Below, one piece after another: positions 37,438 to 46,577 of a stretch of DNA of 64,000 nucleotides (position 1 is the first letter of the stretch; every line of letters starts with the position of its first letter). A model generated the notes under the pieces. It ran no database searches, was not told where the DNA came from, and was given only the letters and a program-made list of their open reading frames with translations. Position numbers and translations under genes: made by a program. The stretch is from Nocardiopsis quinghaiensis. GTDB lineage: Bacteria; Actinomycetota; Actinomycetes; Streptosporangiales; Streptosporangiaceae. The stretch lies in NCBI RefSeq assembly GCF_008638365.1, contig NZ_VWVU01000006.1, forward strand, positions 248,001 to 312,000, written 5' to 3'.

Positions 37438-37790
37438 TTAGTTGTGTGGGGTTGGAGGGTGGATCTCCAGCCCGGTGTGAGCCAGGAAGGACCATGGGAG
37501 TCGGCCCTCTGCGCAGACACGGTTGATGCCTTGCTCCGCCGCGTCGGCGACATCGGCCAGGTGGTCACCGGCCACGTTGGCCAACTCCCGGGTCTTGATC
37601 GCTGACCACAGCATCTCCACGGGGTTGAGTTCGGGGGCATAGGCGGGCAGCCGTTCCAGAGTCAGCCAGTCCTGATCAGCGACCCAGGTACGCATGGCCC
37701 GGCTCCAGTGCGCGGAAAGCCCGTCCCAGACCAGCACGACCTGTTCACCTTCGTAGAAGGTCTTGAGCTGCTTCAGGACCGCGATTAACT
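37438..37790 (-). pseudogene. IS630-family transposase C-terminal fragment
   Basis: The peptide IAVLKQLKTFYEGEQVVLVW, DGLSAHWSRAMRTWVADQDW and LPAYAPELNPVEMLWSAIK matches the DDE_3 domain of IS630 transposases, with the catalytic D in VWDGLSAH and E in NPVE. The N-terminal HTH part is missing. Upstream of ~37,790 the frame becomes antisense to the next gene, so the element is truncated there. Confidence 0.8.
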
Positions 37791-37833
37791 GTTGCGCTCG
37801 TTTGCCCGGCGCTGCCAAGGCAAGGGTGTGGAC

Positions 37834-38541
37834 ATGACGGAGAAAACGCATAACCCCCGCATGGGCCGGTTCAATCCCATCCGGCATTTCATGCTGCTTC
37901 AGCGCTACGGCCAGAACCATCCTTGGAAATACATGCTGAGGGTCGCACTGATCGTGACTGTCTACGGTGCGGCCCTGCTCGCCCTCTGCCTCGTACCGAT
38001 CGCCGTGTTCGGCGACACACCGCTGTCACAGATCTGGCCGTGGATGCTCGGTGTTCTGGCGGGCATGGCCGTCTGCGCGGCCTTGGGCGCAGGCATCGGC
38101 GTGCTGATGATGCGGTGGACCATCAAGGAAGCGAAGGTTCCCCACGACGCCGATCCGAACACCCTGCGTGCCGCACAGCGCCACCTGCGTCGGGGCGAAC
38201 TCAGCGGTGACCCCCGGGTGGACCGGCTCGCCCGGCACCTGGCACCCCAGGCCGAACGCGCCAACTCCAACAGATTCTTCGCGTTTGCCGCCCTGGCCGC
38301 CGGGGTGCCCTACCTGGTGTTCACGGGGATCCAGTTCTCGAACGGCACAGGGCAAATCTTCCAGCTGTTCCTGGCGCTGTTCATCGTCGTGGTGTTCGCC
38401 GTCGCCTGGCCGTGGGCGCGCAAGCACAAGCGCAACGCACAGAGGCTGATGAAGGCCTACGACGCCGGGTATGGGCCGTTCGACGGCGAGTCGGAACCGG
38501 GCCTCGACGACCGGGACCGCGGGGGCGCCGGCGCTCCGTAG
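37834..38541 (+). CDS. Integral membrane protein of unknown function
   Basis: A 235-residue protein with about four hydrophobic segments in two pairs: ~residues 34-54 (LRVALIVTVYGAALLALCLV), ~65-88, ~148-168 (FAFAALAAGVPYLVFTGI) and ~178-198. A basic cytoplasmic region (KHKRNAQRLMKAYDAG) and an acidic tail follow. The ATG at 37,834 is preceded by AAGG; the frame is open a little further upstream, but that part belongs to the IS630 junction. No family recognised. Confidence 0.7.
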   Translation: MTEKTHNPRMGRFNPIRHFMLLQRYGQNHPWKYMLRVALIVTVYGAALLALCLVPIAVFGDTPLSQIWPWMLGVLAGMAVCAALGAGIGVLMMRWTIKEAKVPHDADPNTLRAAQRHLRRGELSGDPRVDRLARHLAPQAERANSNRFFAFAALAAGVPYLVFTGIQFSNGTGQIFQLFLALFIVVVFAVAWPWARKHKRNAQRLMKAYDAGYGPFDGESEPGLDDRDRGGAGAP

Positions 38542-38790
38542 TGCGTCACGGAAGTCCGTCGCGTCCCCTGGGGCGGAGCGTTGCGACGACCACTGGAACC
38601 CCCGGACCACGGCGGGCCCTTCTCCTGTCCCGCGTCCCGGACGGCGTAGCCCCGGGCCCGTGGGGGTCCCACCCCACGTGGGGCCCGCAGGTGGACCCGC
38701 CCCTCCGAGTGGTCGCCTGGCAGCCGCGCGACTCCTTCAACGGACCGAAGCCCGGCACCGTCGGCACCCCGAGGCGGTGTCCGGCACGGC

Positions 38791-39246
38791 CTAGGTGAGC
38801 GACTGGGGCGCGAGGTCGCGCAGGGCGGCCACCAGGGGCGCCAGCTCGGGTGTGCCCTCGGCCTCCTCCAGCGCTTCCCTGAGCACCGCGTCGTGGGTGG
38901 GGCGCGCCTCCGCTAGCAGGGTCCTCCCGGCGGGAGTGAGCTCGGTGTAGATGCCGCGCCGGTCGTCCGCGCACAGCACCCGGGCGAGCAGGCCGCGATC
39001 CTCCAGGCGGGTGACCAGGCGGGTGGCCGCGCTGTTGGACAGGGCCGCGGCGCGGGCGAGCTGACGCATGCGCATATGCCAGCCGTCCTGGCGGTCCAGA
39101 GCGTCCATGACGGTGTACTCCACCACGGAGACGCCGTGCCGGGACTGCAGGGCCCTCTCCAGGGCGGTCTCGATCAGGCTGTAGACCGCGGCGAGCGCGC
39201 GCCACCCGTGCGCGCGGATCTCGACGGCGTCGTCGGCGATGCCCAT
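38791..39246 (-). CDS. MarR-family transcriptional regulator
   Basis: A 151-residue winged-helix regulator. It has an N-terminal helix, then MRQLARAAALSNSAATRLVT as recognition region, RLEDRGLLARVLCADDRRGIY as the beta wing, and a C-terminal dimerisation helix (LLAEARPTHDAVLREALEEA). AAGGAGG lies about 9 bases before the ATG at 39,246. It is divergent from an MFS exporter gene, the standard layout for a MarR repressor of a drug efflux pump. GCAAC/GTTGC repeats in the shared region are likely operators. Confidence 0.92.
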   Translation of the reverse strand: MGIADDAVEIRAHGWRALAAVYSLIETALERALQSRHGVSVVEYTVMDALDRQDGWHMRMRQLARAAALSNSAATRLVTRLEDRGLLARVLCADDRRGIYTELTPAGRTLLAEARPTHDAVLREALEEAEGTPELAPLVAALRDLAPQSLT

Positions 39247-39320
39247 GCTCCCCAGCCTCCTTCGGGCGACACGGCATGTTGGAGGAAACACGATAGCAGC
39301 TTGCGCGGATAGGAGGCGCG

Positions 39321-39346
39321 TGCAACCATAATGTTGCGTCTGCAAC
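39321..39346. promoter_or_regulatory. Overlapping GCAAC/GTTGC inverted repeats, putative MarR operator
   Basis: TGCAAC-CATAAT-GTTGCG and GTTGC-GTCT-GCAAC share their central arm. They lie in the 142-base gap between the divergent marR and MFS genes, where a MarR dimer pair could block both promoters. Confidence 0.6.
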
Positions 39347-39388
39347 TAGTGCGCATGCAATGACATGTCTCTCCGAGGAGCACCTCCC

Positions 39389-40618
39389 ATGCCGCTCGCC
39401 TTGTACGCCCTCGCCGTCGGGGGCTTCGGCATCGGACTCACCGAATTCGTCATCATGGGTCTGCTACCCGAGGTGGGCGCCGACTTCGACGTCACGCCCA
39501 CGGTCGCGGGCTACCTGGTCTCCGGTTACGCCCTGGCCGTCGCCGTCGGGGGCGTCGGCCTGACCGCCCTGCTCAACACCGTCAATCGCAAACGCGCGCT
39601 TTTGCTGCTCATGGTGCTGTTCATCGCGGGCAACGCGGTCTCCGCGCTTGCCGCCACCTATGAAGTCATGCTCGCCGGACGCGTGCTGGCCGCTCTGTGC
39701 CACGGCGCCTTCTTCGGCATCGGCGCCGTACTGGCCGCCCGCATCGTGCCTCCGCACCGCGTCGCCGCCGCGATCTCCCTCATGTTCGCCGGGCTCACCA
39801 CCGCCAACGTCCTGGGCGTGCCCTTCGGCACCTTCCTCGGCCAGGCACTGGGGTGGCGCTCCACCTTCTGGGCGATCACCGCCATCGGCATCGCCGCGTT
39901 CGTCGGTATCGCCCTGCTCGTCCCCGGCCGAGGAGCCGGGCAGGAGCACGCCGAAGGAGGGCTGCGCGCCGAACTCGGGGCCTTCAGAAGCGTCCAGGTG
40001 TGGCTGTCCCTGGCCGTCACCGTACTCGGCTTCGGCGGCATGTTCGGCGGATTCACCTACATCGCCTTCACCCTCACCGAGGTCAGCGGGTTCGCCTCGA
40101 CCACCGTGCCCTGGCTGCTCGTCCTGTTCGGGGTGGGCCTGTTCGCCGGGAACCTGCTCGGCGGACACCTGGCCGACCGCGCCCTCGGCCGTACCCTGCT
40201 GGTGCTGTTCACCGTGCTCGCCCTGGTCCTGGCCGTGTTCGCCCTGGTCGCGCATCTGGCTTGGGCGGCGCTGGCGGCCCTGCTCCTCATGGGCGCCTTC
40301 GGATTCGCGACCGTCCCCGGACTCCAGATGCGGATCATGCGCTTCGCCCACCGGGCGCCCACCCTGGCCTCCGGTGCCAACATCGCCGCGTTCAACGTCG
40401 GCAACGCCCTCGGAGCCTGGGCGGGCGGCCTCGGCTTGGCGGCGGGGCTCGGCTACACCTCGCCCCTGTGGACGGGCGCGGGCATCACCCTCGTCGGTCT
40501 GGCCACGCTCGTCCTGGCCGTACGCCTGCGCGGCGGTGAGTTCTCCCGCAGCCCGTTCCGCGGCCCCGAGGCCGAGACTGCCGAGAAGGTCGTCGCATCG
40601 GAGCGCGGAGGAATCTGA
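39389..40618 (+). CDS. MFS transporter, DHA1 drug-efflux type
   Basis: A 409-residue protein with about 12 transmembrane segments. The opening YALAVGGFGIGLTEFVIMGL and the motif RVLAALCHGAFFGIGAVLAA are typical of AraJ/YdhP-type DHA1 exporters, which expel small molecules by proton antiport. The ATG at 39,389 was preferred because GAGGAG lies 9 bases upstream. It is divergent from and probably repressed by the MarR regulator. Substrate unknown. Confidence 0.9.
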   Translation: MPLALYALAVGGFGIGLTEFVIMGLLPEVGADFDVTPTVAGYLVSGYALAVAVGGVGLTALLNTVNRKRALLLLMVLFIAGNAVSALAATYEVMLAGRVLAALCHGAFFGIGAVLAARIVPPHRVAAAISLMFAGLTTANVLGVPFGTFLGQALGWRSTFWAITAIGIAAFVGIALLVPGRGAGQEHAEGGLRAELGAFRSVQVWLSLAVTVLGFGGMFGGFTYIAFTLTEVSGFASTTVPWLLVLFGVGLFAGNLLGGHLADRALGRTLLVLFTVLALVLAVFALVAHLAWAALAALLLMGAFGFATVPGLQMRIMRFAHRAPTLASGANIAAFNVGNALGAWAGGLGLAAGLGYTSPLWTGAGITLVGLATLVLAVRLRGGEFSRSPFRGPEAETAEKVVASERGGI

Positions 40619-41015
40619 GAAACCCCTCTCCTGTGGACTCCCGGCAGCCGACCGTGTGCCGGTGGCCGGGCGTCGTCTGGTGACGGCCGCTCGCGCACCT
40701 GCGACCACTCCACCGGACTGATCACGCCCGCCCCCGGCCCGGCGGCGCCGCGTCGGTGGTCCTCCGCCTCCGGGGCCCGTTCCACCTCCAGAGCCCCGGC
40801 GCTTCCACGGCGTACCCGCCGGGCCGGCCTTCGTCGTCCTCACCGCTCTGGCCTGCCCGGCGGTACTCGCCGCCCGGGCCCTATCGAAGGTCCGGGCACG
40901 GCGGGCGGCATGGGTCCTTCGTCGAGGACGGGCGTGGCGGCACCGGGACACGCACCGTTTACGCCTTCCCCCCGTGGGTAGCGGCGCCCACGCGTTCCAG
41001 CCGTAGCGAGAGGGG
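40619..41015. other. Intergenic region, no gene recognised
   Basis: Nearly 400 very GC-rich bases lie between the MFS gene and the oxidoreductase. GAGAGGGGG before 41,016 serves the next gene. No conserved frame, RNA or clear terminator was identified. Confidence 0.35.
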
Positions 41016-43481
41016 GTGGTGTCGGTGGTGTCGAAGGATCGGATCGCCGAACCATGGGGCTCCCGGACCCCGTACGGGTCCGGCCAGGAGTGGCCGGTCA
41101 GGGTGGACAGCCACCTTGCCGAGGGTGTGACGCCCGACCAGGTGGACCGGTGGGTGAGGTCCGCGTCGATCCTGCACTCCAACGGCGACGCGCTCGACAT
41201 CGCGGTCAAGGACGGGCGGATGGTCGGGGTACGCGGCAGGAGCCAGGACCGCGTCAACCACGGGCGCCTCGGCCCCAAGGACCTCTACGGGTGGCAGGCC
41301 AACGACTCGCGGGACCGGCTCACCCGGCCGCTGGTCCGCCGGGACGGTGAACTGGTCGAGACCGACTGGGACACCGCGATGGACATGGTCGTGCGGCGCA
41401 GCAAGGAGCTGCTCGACGAACAGGGGTCCAGCGCGCTGGGCTTCTACACCACCGGGCAGCTGTTCCTGGAGGAGTACTACACGCTCGCCGCCATCAGCCG
41501 CGGTGCGATCGGCACCAACCACCTGGACGGCAACACCCGCCTGTGCACGGCGACCGCGTCCGCGGCGCTCAAGGAGTCGTTCGGCTGCGACGGCCAGCCC
41601 GGCTCCTACACCGACATCGACCACGCCGACGTCATCGCCCTCTACGGCCACAACATGGCCGAGACGCAGACGGTGCTGTGGGCACGCGTGCTCGACCGGC
41701 TGGCCGGGTCCGATCCGCCCAGGATCCTGTGCGTCGACCCCCGGCCGACCCCGGTGGCACGGGAGGCCGCACTGCACCTGGCGCCGCTTCCGGGAACCAA
41801 CATGGCGCTGATGAACGGCATCCTGCACGAGATCATCCGCCAGGACCTGGTCGACCACGACTACGTCGACGCCCACACGGTCGGCTACGACGGTCTGGCC
41901 GAGATGGTCGCCGACTACCCGCCCGAGCACGCCGCCGAGATCTGCGGCGTCCCGGCGGAGCAGATCCGCGAGGCGGCGGCGCTGCTCGGAAGCGCCGAGC
42001 GACTGCTGTCGACCGTGCTCCAGGGCTTCTACCAGTCACACCAGGCGACCGCCGCGTCGGTACAGGTCAACAACATCCACCTGGTCCGCGGCATGCTCGG
42101 CAGGCCCGGCGCGGGCGTCCTGCAGATGAACGGTCAGCCCACGGCGGAGAACACGCGCGAGTGCGGTGCCGACGGCGACCTCACGGGCTTCCGCAACTGG
42201 AGCAACGACGAGCACGTCGCGGACCTCGCCGCGGTGTGGAACGTCGACCCGATGAGGATCCCGCACTACTCCCCGCCCACCCACGCGATGCAGATCATGC
42301 GCTACGCCGAGAAGGGGTCGATCCGGTTCCTGTGGATCAGCGCCACCAACCCGGCGGTGTCACTGCCCGAACTGGAGCGGATCCGCTCGCTGCTCGCGCA
42401 GGAGGGCCTGTTCCTGGTCGTGCAGGACCTCTTCATGACCGAGACGGCCGAGCTCGCCGACGTGGTGCTGCCCGCCGCGACCTGGGGCGAGAAGACGGGC
42501 ACGTTCACCAACACCGACCGCACCGTCCACCTGTCCGACAAGGCCGTCGACCCTCCCGGTGAGGCCCGGTCGGACCTGGACATCTTCCTGGACTACGCGC
42601 GGCGGATGGACTTCCGGGACAAGGACGGCGCGCCGTTCCCGCAGTGGCACGACCCGGAGTCGGCCTTCGAGGCCTGGAAGCGGGCCAGCGCCGGCCGGCC
42701 GTGCGACTACACCGGCATCACCTACGACAAGCTGCGCGGTGGCAGCGGCGTCCAGTGGCCCTGCAACGACGACAACCCGGACGGTACCGAGCGGCTCTAC
42801 GCGGACGGCCGGTTCTGGGCCTCGTCCGATGTCTGCGAGACCTACGGCCGGGACATGGTCACCGGCGCTCCGCAGGAGCCCTCCGATTACAAGGCGATGA
42901 ACCCCGACGGCAAGGCGATCATCAGGACGGCCGAGTACCTGCCTCCGCACGAGGAGCCGAACGAGGAGCACCCCTTCGCGCTCATCACCGGCCGTACCCT
43001 GTACCACTTCCACACGCGCACCAAGACCGGGCGCGCTCCGCAGCTGCAGAGGGCGGCCCCCGAGGTCTGGGTGGAGGTCTCGCCCTCCGACGCACGGGAG
43101 GCAGGGGTGTCCGAGGGCGACCTCGTCGAGGTGGCCTCGCCGCGGGGGACGATCCGGGCGCGGGCGCGGATCAACGACATCCGCCCCGGGGTGCTGTTCG
43201 TCCCGTTCCACTACGGCTACTGGGACACCGTGAAGGACGGTGAGGCCGGAGGCAGGGACCGGGCCGCCAACGAGATGACCGTCACCGACTGGGACCCGGT
43301 GTCCAAGCAGCCCCTGTTCAAGACCTCGGCGGCCCGGCTGCGCCCGCTTGACGGGGGCGGGCACGTACCGGCCCCCGCACCCACGACGACCGCGTCCCGA
43401 CCGGTCAGCACCGAGGTGTCCGAGACCCATGGCGGCCCCGACGCCGCCACCGAGGAGCGCATCGGCGGAGGCGTGTCATGA
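41016..43481 (+). CDS. Molybdopterin oxidoreductase (DMSO reductase family) without N-terminal Fe-S cysteines
   Basis: An 821-residue member of the nitrate/formate dehydrogenase-like family. It binds a molybdopterin cofactor: NTRLCTATAS carries the likely Mo-ligand Cys, and ALYGHNMAETQTVLWAR, QVNNIHLVRGMLGRPGAGVL, MNGQPTAENTRECGADGDL and the C-terminal molydop-binding domain (FALITGRTLYHFHTRTKTGR) are visible. Where relatives have the [4Fe-4S] motif (C-x2-C-x3-C), this protein reads WVRSASILHSNGDALDIAVK, so no N-terminal cluster can bind. I recall the same wording in other actinobacterial homologues, so it is probably a subfamily trait. Its stop overlaps the next start (ATGA). Substrate and electron partner unknown. 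Confidence 0.9.
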   Translation: MVSVVSKDRIAEPWGSRTPYGSGQEWPVRVDSHLAEGVTPDQVDRWVRSASILHSNGDALDIAVKDGRMVGVRGRSQDRVNHGRLGPKDLYGWQANDSRDRLTRPLVRRDGELVETDWDTAMDMVVRRSKELLDEQGSSALGFYTTGQLFLEEYYTLAAISRGAIGTNHLDGNTRLCTATASAALKESFGCDGQPGSYTDIDHADVIALYGHNMAETQTVLWARVLDRLAGSDPPRILCVDPRPTPVAREAALHLAPLPGTNMALMNGILHEIIRQDLVDHDYVDAHTVGYDGLAEMVADYPPEHAAEICGVPAEQIREAAALLGSAERLLSTVLQGFYQSHQATAASVQVNNIHLVRGMLGRPGAGVLQMNGQPTAENTRECGADGDLTGFRNWSNDEHVADLAAVWNVDPMRIPHYSPPTHAMQIMRYAEKGSIRFLWISATNPAVSLPELERIRSLLAQEGLFLVVQDLFMTETAELADVVLPAATWGEKTGTFTNTDRTVHLSDKAVDPPGEARSDLDIFLDYARRMDFRDKDGAPFPQWHDPESAFEAWKRASAGRPCDYTGITYDKLRGGSGVQWPCNDDNPDGTERLYADGRFWASSDVCETYGRDMVTGAPQEPSDYKAMNPDGKAIIRTAEYLPPHEEPNEEHPFALITGRTLYHFHTRTKTGRAPQLQRAAPEVWVEVSPSDAREAGVSEGDLVEVASPRGTIRARARINDIRPGVLFVPFHYGYWDTVKDGEAGGRDRAANEMTVTDWDPVSKQPLFKTSAARLRPLDGGGHVPAPAPTTTASRPVSTEVSETHGGPDAATEERIGGGVS

Positions 43482-43951
43482 AGATCCACCTGGCGCTACA
43501 CGAACTGTACGGCTCGGAGAGCGCCCTGGCCGATGAGCTGCTCAGGATGGCCGACCAGCACGCGGACGAGCACGAGGTCCGCCACGTGTCCATGGACCTG
43601 GCCCGCTGGTCGCGGGAGCACGTGCGCGAACTCGCCGCGGCCGGTGAACGCTACGGTCTGAACCTGGGGGACTCGGAGGTGGACGCCCCGGAGCCGCTTC
43701 CCGAGGAGGCGGGCGCGCTGTCGGGCGACAGCTCCGATCCGGAGCTGCTGCTCCTGGCGGACCTGCGGCGGCTGCACCGCATGGCCGCGGGCGTCTCGCT
43801 GGACTGGGACCTGCTCGGCCAGGGCGCGCAGGTGGTCGCGGACACCGAACTGCTCGCGCTCACCAAGCGGTGTCACCCGCGGTCGCTGCGGCAGATGACC
43901 TGGGCCGACGCGATGCTCAAGACGGTTTCGCCCCAGATCCTGTCGAGCTGA
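43478..43951 (+). CDS. Conserved small partner of the molybdopterin oxidoreductase
   Basis: A 157-residue, helix-rich, cytoplasmic protein. It starts MKIHLALHELYGSESALADE and ends SLRQMTWADAMLKTVSPQIL. His and Glu residues (HADEHEVRHVSMDLARW) give it a loosely ferritin-like look, but no family could be confirmed. The ATGA overlap with the oxidoreductase means the two are translated together, so it is probably a subunit, chaperone or regulator of that enzyme. That role rests on position alone. Confidence 0.7.
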   Translation: MKIHLALHELYGSESALADELLRMADQHADEHEVRHVSMDLARWSREHVRELAAAGERYGLNLGDSEVDAPEPLPEEAGALSGDSSDPELLLLADLRRLHRMAAGVSLDWDLLGQGAQVVADTELLALTKRCHPRSLRQMTWADAMLKTVSPQILSS

Positions 43952-44152
43952 GCCGCTGCCGCCGTGCCGCGGTCCGACGGGGTCGGCCGCGGCGGCGGCT
44001 GGTCGCGGAGACGGAGGGCGTGGTGCTCGCGGCCGACCGGACGCGGTCGGTCCATGCGGTCGGGAACCTGCGGGGCGACGCGCCGCGACACACCCCGGCG
44101 CCCGGGACGGTCACCGTCGGGGCGCGGCGCTCGGACGGGGAGACGATGAGAC

Positions 44153-44407
44153 GTGGGGACCCTCGTGTCCGAAGGCGGTCCCGCGTCCGCCGTGCCCCGT
44201 CTCGCCTGGGATGCGGGCAGGCGCGGCACCGGCCCGGTCGCGCTCCCCCGTCACGGGTCCCGCGGAGGACCCGTGCACCAGCCCCCGGCCGCCCGCTTCC
44301 CGAGCTACGGGGAGCTCGCCCCTCCCCTGGTCGTCCTCCCACGGCGTCGACGGATGCGTGGGTTCTGCGGCCTCTACGACGCGGCCCACCAGCAGGTGGT
44401 CCGGTGA
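44153..44407 (+). CDS. Hypothetical protein, weakly supported
   Basis: An 84-residue Arg/Gly/Pro-rich frame without recognised domains. The only support is its stop overlapping the GTG of the next small membrane gene (GTGA) and a purine-rich stretch before its start. Composition could equally come from random GC-rich DNA. Confidence 0.25.
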   Translation: MGTLVSEGGPASAVPRLAWDAGRRGTGPVALPRHGSRGGPVHQPPAARFPSYGELAPPLVVLPRRRRMRGFCGLYDAAHQQVVR

Positions 44408-44610
44408 AACGACAGCGCCCCGCCCTGTTCGTCCGCGTTCGGACCTACGCCCAGCGGAACCCACGGCGGTACGGAGTCATCGCCGGTGTCCTCAGCGGGA
44501 CCCTCTTCGGCTGCGGGACGACGCTCTCCCTCATGCTGTTCCTGGCGATGCCGCTCACCGAACGCAACCGCAGGCGGGCCCGGACCTTCCTCGGCGACTT
44601 CCCGGCCTGA
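44404..44610 (+). CDS. Small single-helix membrane protein
   Basis: A 68-residue protein with a basic N-terminus (KRQRPALFVRVRTYAQRNPR), one hydrophobic helix (YGVIAGVLSGTLFGCGTTLS, then LMLFLAMPL) and a basic tail. It ends 4 bases before the convergent drrB stop. No family recognised and no catalytic residues. Confidence 0.5.
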   Translation: MKRQRPALFVRVRTYAQRNPRRYGVIAGVLSGTLFGCGTTLSLMLFLAMPLTERNRRRARTFLGDFPA

Positions 44611-44613
44611 CCC

Positions 44614-45444
44614 TCACCGCCCGAGGGAGCGGAACCGCCGGACGCAGAGCGGGAGGAAGACCGCCGTGGTCGCCAGCGGCCAGACCACTGCCATGGGCAC
44701 GGCGTTCTGCGCGATCCAGCCCTCGCCTCCCCAGCCGGGGTTGCCGAAAAGTTCCCGGGCCGCGGCGACGGTGGAGGACAGCGGGTTCCAGTCCGCGACC
44801 GCGCCCAGCCAGAACGGCATGGACGCCGTGGCCACGAACGCGTTGGACAGGAAGCCCAGCGGGAACTCCAGGGTGTGCACGGCCGTGACCGCCCCCTCGC
44901 CCCGGACGGCCAGGCCGACGTAGACGCCCACCCACACCAGGGAGAAGCGCAGCAGCAGGAGCAGTCCGAGCGCGGCCGCGGCCTCCCCCAGGGTGCCGTT
45001 CCACTGCCAGCCCACCAGCAGGCCGCAGACGACCAGCAGGGCCAGGGTGATCGCGGACCTGAGCATGTCCGCCGCGCACCGGCCCACCACGACGGCGGAG
45101 GGCGCCATGGGCATGGAGCGGAACCGGTCGGTGACCCCGCGCGCGGTGTCGTGGGACACGGCGGTGACCGTCTCGCCCACCCCGAAGACCATCGCCATGG
45201 CGAACATGCCGGGCATCAGGAACTCCCGGTAGTCCCCGCCGCCGGGCACGGTCATCGCCCCGCCGAACAGGAACCCGAACATCAGCACCATGGCGACGGG
45301 GAACAGCAGTCCTGCGACGAGCTGCCCGGGCCGGCGCAGCCAGTGGACGATGTCGCGCCGGGTGATGGTCCACCCGTCCGCGAGCGCCCACAGGAGGCGG
45401 TCGGCGGCCGTGGGCCCACCGGCACGGGCCGTGGTGCCGTTCAT
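44614..45444 (-). CDS. ABC-2 type permease, DrrB-like
   Basis: A 276-residue membrane subunit with six predicted hydrophobic segments. It opens with cytoplasmic RLLWALADGWTITRRDIVHW and includes FLMPGMFAMAMVFGVGETVT and LEFPLGFLSNAFVATASMPF, blocks typical of DrrB/ABC2 exporters of anthracyclines and related compounds. Its ATG overlaps the stop of the intended drrA reading frame (ATGA), so the two form one transporter operon. Substrate unknown. Confidence 0.9.
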   Translation of the reverse strand: MNGTTARAGGPTAADRLLWALADGWTITRRDIVHWLRRPGQLVAGLLFPVAMVLMFGFLFGGAMTVPGGGDYREFLMPGMFAMAMVFGVGETVTAVSHDTARGVTDRFRSMPMAPSAVVVGRCAADMLRSAITLALLVVCGLLVGWQWNGTLGEAAAALGLLLLLRFSLVWVGVYVGLAVRGEGAVTAVHTLEFPLGFLSNAFVATASMPFWLGAVADWNPLSSTVAAARELFGNPGWGGEGWIAQNAVPMAVVWPLATTAVFLPLCVRRFRSLGR

Positions 45445-46402
45445 CGGGTCTCCTCCACTCGGTCACCGGTCAGGTGCAGGAACACCTCGTCCAGGGTGGG
45501 ACGGCGCAGTGCGCGATGTCCTCCACCGCGACCCGCTCCGACTCCAGTGCCCGTGCCACGTCGGTGAGGGCCGCGACCCGGTCCCTCACGCCCACGCTGA
45601 TCCGCCGCGTGTCGACCTCGGTCCCCGGCCTCTCGCCGACCACCCGTTCGACGAGGGCGGCGGTCCCGTCGAGTGCGGCGGCGTCGCGCAGCACCACGTC
45701 GAGGCGGTCGCCGCCCAGACGGGACTTGAGCTCTTCGGGGGTGCCCCCGGCGACGACGCGGCCGGAGTCGACCACCGAGATCCGGTCGGCGAGCTGGTCG
45801 GCCTCCTCCAGGTACTGGGTGGTGAGCAGTACCGTCGTGCCGTCCGCCACCAGTTCGCGGACCGCGCTCCACACCCCGCCCCGTCCGCGCGGGTCGAGCC
45901 CGGCGGTGGGCTCGTCCAGGAACAGCACCGGCGGGGACAGGATCATGCTCGCGGCCAGGTCCAGGCGGCGGCGCATACCGCCGGAGTAGGCGCTGACCGG
46001 CTTGCCGCCGGTGTCCGCCAGTCGGAAGCGCTCCAGCAGCTCGTCCGCGCGCGCGGCGGCCCGGCGGGCGCCCAGGTGGTACAGGCGTCCGAACATCTCC
46101 AGGTTCTGCCGCCCGCTGAGCACCTCGTCGACGGCCGCGTTCTGGCCCACCAGTCCGATGCTGCGGCGGACCCCGTCCCCGTTCGTGGCCACGTCGTGCC
46201 CGGCGACACCGGCCGTGCCCTCGTCCGCGCGCAGCAGCGTGGTCAGGACGCGCACGGCGGTGGTCTTGCCCGCGCCGTTGGGCCCGAGCAGCCCGCACAC
46301 GCTGCCGACGGGCACGTCGAGGTCGAACCCCCGCAGCGCCCAGCTCCTCCCGTAGCGCTTCCCCAGACCGCGTGCGGTGACCGCGTAACCGGTCGCTTCC
46401 AC
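45441..46402 (-). CDS. ABC transporter ATPase, DrrA-like, with a frameshift near the 3' end
   Basis: A DrrA-type ATPase: Walker A GPNGAGKTTAVR near residue 39, Q-loop VGQNAAVDE, signature YSGGMRRRLDLAAS, Walker B VLFLDEPTAGLD, H-loop LTTQYLEEAD. Up to ~45,515 the frame is clean. It then runs into VPPWTRCSCT and a stop at 45,470, whereas the family ending RRPTLDEVFLHLTGDRVEET is in a neighbouring frame that stops at 45,441 and overlaps drrB by 4 bases. One missing base (or two extra) near 45,512 explains this. The GTG at 46,402 follows GGGGAGGA. If real, the last ~20 residues are altered but the nucleotide-binding core is intact. Confidence 0.85.
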
Positions 46403-46435
46403 AGCGTCCTCCCCTCACTCCGCCTGGTCCCGTAC

Positions 46436-46450
46436 GGCGTACAGTACGCC
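46436..46450. promoter_or_regulatory. Palindrome upstream of drrA
   Basis: GGCGTAC-A-GTACGCC is a perfect 7-1-7 inverted repeat within a longer CGTAC-rich stretch, 34 bases before the drrA start. It is a good candidate operator for a TetR/PadR-type repressor; no regulator gene is adjacent. Confidence 0.6.
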
Positions 46451-46475
46451 CTACGATCCAGTGAGCACAAGAGCC

Positions 46476-46514
46476 CCGGGAAAGATTTCGTACCCTGTAC
46501 GAGATCTTTCCCGG
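46476..46514 (-). terminator. Terminator after the ligand-binding protein gene
   Basis: CCGGGAAAGAT and ATCTTTCCCGG form an 11-bp perfect stem, with CGTAC/GTACG extending it after a two-base bulge. It lies about 63 bases past the stop codon at 46,578 and separates that operon from drrAB. Confidence 0.75.
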
Positions 46515-46577
46515 AGGCGGGAGGAGAGGTGCTGGTCCGGAACCACACCTCAGAGAGGGACTCGGGTTCGGGAGGGG

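Noticed and set aside
37790..37920. Apparent 43-codon N-terminal extension of the IS630 transposase fragment
   Set aside because: This stretch is antisense to the start of the membrane protein gene at 37,834; the IS630 similarity stops at ~37,790.
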